Assembly (NCBI GenBank): GCA_016938695.1
Contig: JAFGUC010000006.1
Coordinates: forward strand, 1-64,000
Reading direction: 5' to 3'
Length of the DNA stretch: 64,000 nt
DNA from: Candidatus Woesearchaeota archaeon
GTDB taxonomy: Archaea; Nanobdellota; Nanobdellia; Woesearchaeales; JAFGUC01
Position 1 is the first letter of the stretch. Every line of letters begins with the position of its first letter. Under the pieces are notes generated by a model. That model saw nothing but the letters and a program-made list of their open reading frames with translations. It had not been told where the DNA came from and searched no databases. The position numbers and the translations under genes were made by a program. Below, one piece after another: positions 1 through 10,600 of this stretch.

Positions 1-1600
1 ACAAGTCATAGTTTCATTTACACTATTCCATTCTAGTATTGCAGTGTCTAGATATGGCTCAGTAACGTCAATTCTTACATACAACCAGTTGTTGTTAGTT
101 GATGATGCGTTTGGAAGTGTTGGTAATGCATAATCTACTAATGGATTTGTTGTATCGATTCCAATGTACCTAAGTTCTGTGTTGTTGCTGTTTCCAACAG
201 AGTCATTTACAAAGATGAAATAACTATAATTTCCGTCTGTTAGTGATGATTTGTTAAGTTCACAATAATAATTAGGTCCTGATCCTATACAAGTTACTGG
301 TTCGTTTACTCCATTCCATTGTAATGTAACATTTTCTAAAGTTGTTTCATTGATTGTTACATTTATTACCGTCCAATTTCTAGGAATTACTGTGTTTGTA
401 CTTTCAGTTGGTGCAACAAATTGTATTTTTGGTGCAGTTGAATCTACATAATTTACTCTGTATACTGTTTGATTATTGTGTGACATTGTGTCGTTGACAT
501 ATGTCTTGAATGTGTAAGTTCCGTCAGCTAGTGAAGTTTTATTTACATAACAGAATCTGTTTGGTTCGACACCTGCACACGTCATAGTTTCATTTACATT
601 GTTCCATTCTAGTGTTGCTGTATCTAGATAACTTTCAGTTACATCAATTCTTACATACAACCAGTTGTTGTTTGTTGAACTTGCATTAGCAAGTGTTTGT
701 GCTGAATAATTTACTAGTGGGTTTGTTGTATCAATTCCAATATACCTTATTTCAGTATTATTTTTGTTTCCTAAGGAATCATTTGCATAAACAATATAAC
801 TGTAGTTCCAATCAATTAAATTTGTCTTGTTGATTCCACAGTAATAATTTGGAGTTGAACCAATACAGATTAGAGATTCATTGACTCCATTCCATTGTAA
901 TGTTACATTTCTTAATGTAGTTTCATTAACAGTTACATTAATATAAGTCCAATTTCTTGTTGTAACAAAATTACTGTAGTCTGTTAGTGGAACAAATTGT
1001 ATTAATGGATTTGTTGTATCGATATAGTTTACTCTGTATATTGTTTGATTTCTATGCGACATAGTATCATTTACGTATGTCTTGAAAGTATAATCTCCGT
1101 CTGGTAGAGATGTTTTGTTTACATAACAGAATCTATTTGGTGCAACTCCTGCACATGTCATAGTTTCATTTACTCCATTCCATTCTAGGATAGCAGTATC
1201 TAAATATGGTTCTGTTACATCAATTCTTACATATAACCAATTGTGATTTGTTGATGATGCGTTTGGAAGTGTTGGTAATGCATAATCAACTAATGGATTA
1301 GTTGTATCTATTCCTATGTACCTATATTCTGTTTTATTTTCATTTCCTAAAGAGTCATTAGCGTATACAATGTAACTATAATTTCCATCAATTAAGTTTG
1401 TCTTGTTAACTTCACAGAAATAATTTGGAGATGTTCCAGTACATGGTAATGTTTCATTAACATTATTCCATTCTAAAGTAATTGTATCAAGATTTAATTC
1501 GATAACTGTTACATTAACAAAAGTCCAGTTTCTATTTACAACTATATTATTTATTTCAGTTGGGCTTGTGAAATTAATTTGTGGGTTTGTTAAATCTAAA
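1..1600 (-). repeat. Tandem 576-bp (192-aa) coding repeats in the giant protein, each made of two Ig-like subunits of about 96 aa
   Basis: gcagtgtctagatatggctcagtaacgtcaattcttacata at 41 recurs at 617 and 1193, spacing exactly 576 bp. Confidence 0.9.
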
Positions 1601-4600
1601 GTGAAATTCCATGTGTTTGTTGAGTTTGTGTTATTTGCATAATCCCAACATATCAAACTCCAGTTGTGTTGACCTTCGCTGAATCCAGGGATAATTATTG
1701 AATATGGGGTGTTATTGAATGTTGGAAGATTACTTCTGTTGACTACACCATCAATTGTTAGATTACACCAATTATTATTTTCAAGACTATCATTTACTGT
1801 CCACTCGAAAGTTATTGAAGGATTTGCAGTTGCAAAATTATTTTGTGGAATTATTCTTGTTATTGTTGGAATTCCAAATCCAGTTAAATTCATATAGAAT
1901 GTTTTACTTTGTACATTATTTACTATGAAATATTGTGTAGTATTCATTCCTAATGTAGCATTCCAAATTCCATGGTCGTGGATACTTGCTGTGTTAATTG
2001 AGTTAGTCCAGTTGTTTGTTATATATGGTAATGTTAGATTAGTATTTTTAGCTCCATTAGGGGATTCTAAAATTACTTTAGGAATTAATCCATAGTCTAT
2101 ACCAAGTTGTGATGTGCTTTCTATTCCTAGACTGTTAATTGACGACTCAATATCAAGTAATTCTCCGTAATAGTAATGATTATTTGGATTGATTACTGGA
2201 TTATTGAAATTAATATTTATTCCTGCAAATATATCAAACCATTCTGTGTCTCTACTTACTGAATAAGTCCAATTACTGAACCTAGTCCAAATTGTATAAT
2301 TTCCTGCATATACTGATGAATTTGGATTAAATGTTATACTTGTTTTACCAGATGAATTTGTTAAGTTCCATCCAATTATTTTATTTACTTCTGTTCCAAT
2401 TATTGGATCAGTTAAGTTTACAAGGAAGGAAACATTAATATTTTCTCTTCCATATAATTCTGTTGCAATTATTTTTAGATCATCTTGCATTGCACCAGAA
2501 ACACTATCTCTGTCTATATCTTTATTTCCTGCGATTGTATCCATATCTAGTTCAATGATATTTACTGTTCTAGTTGCATTTGCACTTAGTGTGTTGTTAG
2601 CGTAACAATCAACAGTCCAGTTGTATGTTCCGTATGTAATGTGTGGAATTGTGAAATTGTAATTTTGAGTTTTTATTAATGGTCCTATTAGAGTGTCATT
2701 TAATACGTTGTTAATGGATAATGTACAATTCATTATTCCTACTTCGCTTTCAGGTTGGTTTGCACTGAATGTTAAATTTAATTCTCCTGCTCCCATAGTT
2801 CCATTATTTTGTGGTGCAACTAAAGTTACTGTTGGAGCTGATAATGAAACATTAAATGTGAAATTTATACTTGAACCTATATTTCCTTGTGTATCATTAC
2901 AAGTTACATACCAGTAGAATTGTCCTTGACTAAATGTTACTGGTAAGAAATAGTTTAGTGTTGGGAAATTACCATTATCAAGACTTGTTTTTGTTTGTTC
3001 TAAATGCCATCCTCCCCAACTTCCGTAAAGACTACAAGTATCTAATACTCCGGAATCAAAAGATGAAAATCCTAATGCGAATGTTGGGAATATCTTTTGA
3101 GTGTTATTTTGTGGAGAGTATAATGTTACATTTGGTGGAGTTATGTCTGTTACATTTACATACGTTGAAATACTGTTTGGAGTTCCTGCATAATAATATA
3201 TATCTAAATTGTTAATTATACTACATCTTATTTCAACATTTGTTCCAGGAATATTTGCAAGTGTTGTAATTGTTGCCCATCCTGTTGCATCTGTACTTGA
3301 AGTTCCAATCAAATTATTGTTATAATAGAACATTATGTTGTGATTTTGAATTGGGTTTCCAGTAAATTCATCTAATACCCTACAGTCTATTGATATGTTT
3401 TCTCCTTCAGTTAATATTGTTGCATTTGTCGTTATGTCTGATAATTGTGATTCGGATGTTAAAATAAAGTATTTTGGTGGAGTTGTTTTATTCCAATTAT
3501 CAGATGAATCATTTGCATAAATTGTGTTTACATTGATTCTTCCAAGTTCGCTAAATTCTACGAAATCACTTGTATCTAAGATGTAATTTGCTGTTGCAGT
3601 TTTGTCTTTTGTGAATCCAGTTATTGTATAATTTGTGAAACTACCTGTTCCATTGTGTTCTGCAAGCGCATTACTTAAATTAACTTTATCTTCCCAAGTT
3701 GAGTATGCTAGCACTCTTTCTCCTCTGTGAACTATTGTTCCGTCTGTTACGTTAAGTCCCCATGTGTTAAATGTTGGGGCTTCAATATCTGGACCAATTT
3801 TGAAATGATAACCGCTATAGTCTGACCAGTAACTTGATTTTTTACCATATCCAGTTACTGCATAATTTCCGTATGCTTGTCCTGTTGTATCCCATGAGAA
3901 GAATGCTTGTCCTTCCATGTTTGTTGTTTGTGTTGTTAGTTGTGTAACTGGCTCACTTTGTGTTGTTGTAGTACCAATATTGATGTTATTTGTTTCAATT
4001 CTAACTTGATCTACATATGCTGTTTGAGTTGCAACTGCTCCGCCAGTTCCAGTTGTTCTAAATTCCCATTTAATTGTGTGTGTTCCTGCAGGAATGTTTT
4101 CAGTTGCTGTTGCCCAAGCAGTTCCACTTGTATCAGTTAATGTACCATCTAGATAGAATCTTAAGTCACTTGTAGCAGTTGCTCTAATCCATCTCCAAGT
4201 TAATGTTGAATCTTCTGTTACAATAATTGTTTTTTCAAATGATGTTCGTTCGATAGCCCAATCACATGCGTTTCCAGTACAGTCAACAATTAATCTTGCA
4301 GAATTAGTTCCATCACTTCGTTGTGCATTTGAAATGCTTACTCCTCCAAGTGGGGTTGTTGAACCTGCGCTCCAATATCCTCCAGTAATTGTGTCACCAT
4401 TGTCAAAGTTATCAACAACTAAATATTCATTATGTGTTGTTGTTTGAGTGCTTGCAGCTGAATTATTGAAGTAAACTCCAATTCTATGAGTGTTTGAATC
4501 CCAGATATTATTCATTTCCAATAATATGTCTGTTGCTGCGTTGTTACATGCTCTATCTGCATTCCAAAAGTAGAAGTTTAATGGAATTGCTCCTTGATCT

Positions 4601-7600
4601 GCAAATCTTAAATCTGCACAATCTGCTCTTAATAATCCTGCAGCAATTAGGCTTTGAGTATCTAATGTAAATCTTATGATGCCGTTTGTGTAACTGTTTG
4701 TTCCAACATTAGTTACTGGAATTTCAACTCTTCTTGTCCAAGAATTATCCCACCATCCTGTTGTTTGATTGTCTACTCCAAGATTTCTAATTATATATGC
4801 ATAACTTTGTGCGTTATCTAATGGATTGTTATAAAAATCTCTAAATGAAGAATTTGGTGCAATTAATTCTCCTTGAGCAACGTAATGATCATCTAATTCT
4901 ATATCGTATGATGTCTTGAAATTCACACTAACATTAAAATATTGTGTTGGACTTGTTTCTACATTTGCTTGTGGAGAATCATCTGTGCAGCTTATAAACC
5001 ATTCATATCTTCCATCTGTTAAAGTACCTGTTAAGAATTGATATACTTTTTCACTAACTGTGTTATCTACATCAACACTTGAACCATTTACAAATACTTC
5101 GCATGATGCAATGTTTGATGTTACGTCATTTGTGATGTATGTGAATAATATTTCTCCGTCTGTATCGATACTGTTGTTTGATGGTGATATTAAAGTAATT
5201 TCAGGACCAATTGTATCAGGACCTACTGAAAAATTTAATGCCGTTCCAGTATTATAATTATGACTATCGCTGTTATCATAACATTCAACATTCCATTCGT
5301 ATTTATTGATTGGAATATTTGTTAGTGAGAATGATTGATTTATTCCTCTTGTAATTGTTGTATCTGTTTTGTTAATTGTTCCATTTATTAATAATGAACA
5401 ATTTTTAATTTCAGTTTCATCTGCAACAGTGTATATGAAATTAATATTTCCACTAATACTTTGATATTCATTTTCAGGATATAGTAATGTGATTACTGGT
5501 GCATCATAATCGTAGTTTACAATTACTGTTCTTGTTTCTGAATTGTCCCAGTTACTATTTGTAGAGTCATCAATACAACTGATGTAATAATTATATGATG
5601 CTTCGCTTAATCCTGGTATTAGGAAATGTTGAGTGTATGATTCATTTACTGAATTATTAGTTTGGTTTGCAAGTCCATTTACATATAATGTACAACTATC
5701 AATTTCTGACATGTAATCATTTACTGTGAAATATATGTGTATATCTCCATCTGTATCAGTTGCTCCGTCATTTGGAGATAGAATTGTTATTACTGGTGGT
5801 GTATTATCGTTACCAACTGTAAAGACCCACCAATTGCTTAATATCCAATTATTTTGTGGAGAATCATCAGAACAATTTACTCTCCATGTGTGGATTCCTG
5901 ATGCTAATGTTAAATTTATTGTTTGTATTTCTCCATCATAATTTACTGTTTTTGTCTCATTTGTAATACCATCTAAAATTAGTGTGCATGAATCTACATC
6001 GCTTAATTCATCACTGGCATTAAATTTGATTTGTACAAATGAGAATGAATCTGCTCCATTTGGTGGTTCTAATTGCTGAATTACTGGTGGGGTTGTATCT
6101 GGTCTAACTGTTATAATTCTACTTATTGAATGTCCTTCGTTATTGTTTGTTGAGTCGTCTGTACAATTTACACTCCAAAGGTATCTTCCATTTGCTAATG
6201 CAATAGGGAATGTGTTTATTCCTTGTGTTATTGTGTTGTCTGTTGCTTGTACTGTCCCATTAATGATTAATTCGCAAGATGCAATGTTTGAATAAGTATC
6301 TGTTACAGTGTAGTTAAATACAATGTTTCCGTCAATATCTTGAGTATTGTTATCAGGTAGATTTAATGTAGCTTCTGGAGCAGTGCTATCTAAAATTGTA
6401 ATTGTTGTTGAAAGTATATTTTCTGCTGTATCAATTACATAGTATGTGCTATTCTTTATTGAACAATTTATTCTGTAAAAATCAGGTTCACTAATTGATG
6501 TTTGATAAGTTGCCCATCCTGTAGAGTTTGATCTTGTATTTCCAACATATGTGTTGTTTATGTAGAAGAATACTGTATAGTCTTCTATTGTTTTAGTCAT
6601 GTCTTTATCATATACTCTACATGAAATATTGAATAATTCATTTTGATCTGCAATTGATTGTGATCTTGTAATTGTAGTTACATTTGATTCATCTAAGATG
6701 AAGAACCATCCTATGTATCCTGTTTCGCCGTATTGTCCTAAGTCTGTTGCTCTAATATTTGATACATCAACTCTTCCAACATGATTGAATTCTGTGTAAT
6801 TTGAAATATCTAATGTGTAGTTAGCCCATTTATCTGTTGGAGTAATTATTTTTTCAAGACTTGTTCCATTTCCGTTGTGTTCTATATATGCTGGATATGT
6901 TAAACCTCTATCTGCATCATTCCAATATGAGTATGCTAGAACCTGTCCATTTCGTCTTAGGTATGCACCATTAGTAATATTAAGTCCGTATGATGATGCA
7001 GTTGGTGCTTTTGTATTAAAAAATTCAGTCGATGCTAACATTCTATATTGCTGGTGAGTTGTATCTAATCCTCCACCGATTGCAAGACCTGTTTCAGCCC
7101 ATGTTGCTCCATTCCATATACCAAATCCAATATCATAGTATGCAGTCATACCACTTAGGTATACATGGTCAGTAAATTCTCCATGTTCTAATCTTACTCC
7201 TGCAATAGTCCATCCCCATGTGTCGACTGTTTGTTCTGCACCAAGAGTTGTTGTTCCACTTGCAACGATTCTATATCTCATTGCAGTTCCTTCACCGTAT
7301 GCAATAATTGCATCTCCTGATAATGCTTCAAAAGTAATATCAAAAGGCATTCCGTTTTCATAGTTAACACTTGTTGAAGGAGTTCCCATGTCAGTCCAGC
7401 CTGCTCCACTCCACATGAATGTGTGGAAATCTTGAGTGTTATCATCTACAATTCCTGCAATAATTCTATTTGAGTTTGGATCAGATGCTAATTGTATTAC
7501 TCTTGGTTGGGCAGTTAATGATCCTTGTGCATTTCTTCCTGACCATACTCCTCCTGAATATGTATTGTAGTAAATGTTTGTTGTTGCATCATGTCTATAT

Positions 7601-10600
7601 GCAATTAAAGCATCGCCTGATGTTGATTCGTATGCAATGTCAAAACATTGTCGGTCTGCCCAACAATTATTTGTAACTTCATTTACTGCTCCCCAAGTTG
7701 CACCATTCCAAACTTGTACATTTACGTCTGCTAATGCATCGTTTGTTGCAAGAATTAACTCATTTGAAGTTATACTTGGATTAGCAACCAATCTTATGAA
7801 TCTTGGAGTACTTCCTATGTCATTTGCATTTTGTTCTGCAGTCCAAGTTGTACCATTCCAAACCCTGTATCTTGGAACATTGCTTCCTGTAACCGCATAT
7901 ACTACCATTGCATTTCCAGAATTACTTTCATATGCAACGTCTAATGCTTTATATGCTGTTCCTGTGTCTGCTGAGAATGTTTGTAATGCTCCCCAACTAC
8001 TTCCATTCCATACTGCACCATATACTCTTCTAGGTCCACCTTCATTACTTTCCCAAATCGCAATTACTTCTGGTTTGAATGGATGTCTTGCAACTTCTAA
8101 CCATGTAGGATGATTGAAGTTTCCAGCAGGTGCATTTGGAATGTCTGATTGAGTACTTCCTAATGTGCTTGTGTCTGGATTGAATGTTCTGTATCTTGGT
8201 GAGTATTGCATTTCTGCGTTATGGAATCCTGACGCCCAGAATAGTAATGCATTTCCTTGTGACACTGGGTCGATTGCTAGCATCCAAGTTCTATTCTCAA
8301 TGAATTTCGTTTCTCCAATTCCAAGTACTCCGCCGTACGTAATTTCTGCAGCACCAATATTGTATAAATATGGAGTTAGTAATGGAGTTTGTGCTGTATA
8401 TTTTGGAACGAATGAATTATCTATGTTATTCCAAATTAAATATTTGTATTCATTGTCTTCTCTTATTTCGTTGCTGTTACTTTTAGTTATGTTAAATTCT
8501 TTAGGTATTTTTTCTGTGAAAGTAAATTTATTTATTCCGATGTACGATTTTAATGTGAATTCAGTTGTGAAGTCTTCTGTCCAAGGATCAATTGTTGTTT
8601 TTGAATTTCTTATTATATCAAAATCATAACTTTCTTTTGCTAATATGTTTTTAGTGATTGAGATTATTTTGTCGTTTGTTGTTGCAGTTATTGTTACATT
8701 GTAATTTCCAAGATTTTCTAGGTAATATGTTGCATCGTATGTTCCTCTACTAGTTAATTTTACTTCATTACTACTTGTTGTTAGAATTTCAAGGAATCCG
8801 TCTGGTCTTTCAATTCTTATTGAGATATCTGCATCTTTTACTAAGAAACCTTTGTTGTCAAGAACAACTATTTCAAATTTAGCTGGCTCTTCATTGTGAT
8901 ATATTGGTTTGTTTAAGTTAGCTGCTAATAATCCGTATGTGAACCATATTTTTTGTGTATAGTTAGCTTGAGTTATTATTATTTGATATAGGCCTGGTCT
9001 TATGTTTTCATTTGGAACTGCTGTTATTTTTGTACTTGTAATTATTGTAGTGAAATCTGCATTATTGTCATCTATATCTTTTATTTCTGCGCTGATAATA
9101 TTATCGATACTAAATTCTACGTTTTCTCCAATATTTATGTTATTTTCAATTGAAGGATTTATTATTATGCTTTGAACTTTTATTGAGCTGTCTTTCTTTG
9201 TAGTAATGTCTATTTCTTTGTAGAGGTTTTTATCTTTGTTTATTGTGAATGTTAATACTCCTGATATGTTTGTGAATATTCTTTGTTCTTTTGTATCATC
9301 AATATTTATTAGGTCTATTGTTATTTCATCTGGATTTATTTGTGTACCATTTTCTGTTGTTATTATTGAGAACTCTACATCTTTTATTGAGCTGTTAGTC
9401 AAGTCTTCTTGGCTATATATTATTTCAAGATTTAGATTGTTATTTGGAGTTATGTATTCTTTTTCTTGATCTAATTGTAAGTAGATATTTTCTTTCTCAA
9501 GACTTGCAGGATCTTGTAGTGTGAATGTTACAATTGTGTCTTCGCAATTCCAATTATAGTATGTTTGGTTGATTGCTGTATTGTATTTTGAAACTACTAA
9601 GTTATCATTTTCTGCATCTTGGATGTATTGATATATATTTTCTATTTCTGTTTCATTTAATGAATCAATGTATGTATTTAGATCTCCACAGTATATTTCT
9701 GAAGCGAAAACACCTTTAATACTTCCAAGTTTTAATGTACTTGTTGTGTTGATTTTTGCTGAAACGACAAGTAACTTGTCGTCGATTGTTTGTATGTTTT
9801 CTATGTTTATGTTTTCAGGTATTATAATTTCTATTTCAAATGTTTGAGTTGAAGTGTGGGGAGTGTTCCATCTTAACTTTTCAATTAATCCATCATTATC
9901 TTCATCTAATTCTTCTAGATTGATTTCTTCATTGTTAGTTACTTCGGTTTTTGTTCCATTTATGTACCAGAATAATTTTACTTTTCCTTTTTCTGTAGGT
10001 GTAATTATTGTTTCAGTTGTTATGTTTTGGTAATGGAAGTCACTTTTAACAATTACTTGTTTTCTATTTTCAGATATGACTTTTTCTTGTTTTGTTGGTG
10101 CTGGTGTTTTATATTCAACAATTACTTCATTGTAGTTTGAAATTATGTTGTTTGTATCTGTAATTATGATTTTTTGATCAGGAATTAAAGTAGAATTTTC
10201 TATAACTTCTTTTATTTGATTTTTAATTATGTTTAGTTCTTTTTCTGATTTTGAGATTTCATTATTAGCAATTAATTTTGTGATTATTTTACCTGTTTTT
10301 TCATCAAGAATTTGTTTTTGTGTTTCTAGTTTTGATAGAGCCAATTCTTTTTGAGCTAATTCTTTTGTTTTATTTACTAGTTCTTGTGGATTTAGTCTTG
10401 TTTTTGTTTCTATTATGTTGTTGTTGGTTACTATTGTGTTGTTGTCTGTGTCTTTGATAGTTATTTCTGTTGCAGTTATTGGAACTTCTATTTTATTTGA
10501 GCTTCTAATTGTGATCCATTTTACATTTTCATTTATTTTTGCTTCTTTTTGTAGTGTTTGACTGTTATCTGTTGTGTTTATTTTGAATTCTTCTTGTATT

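Noticed and set aside
1-1600. CRISPR array from regular repeats
   Set aside because: Period is 576 bp and in frame within a coding region; no short repeat/spacer pattern seen anywhere in the window.
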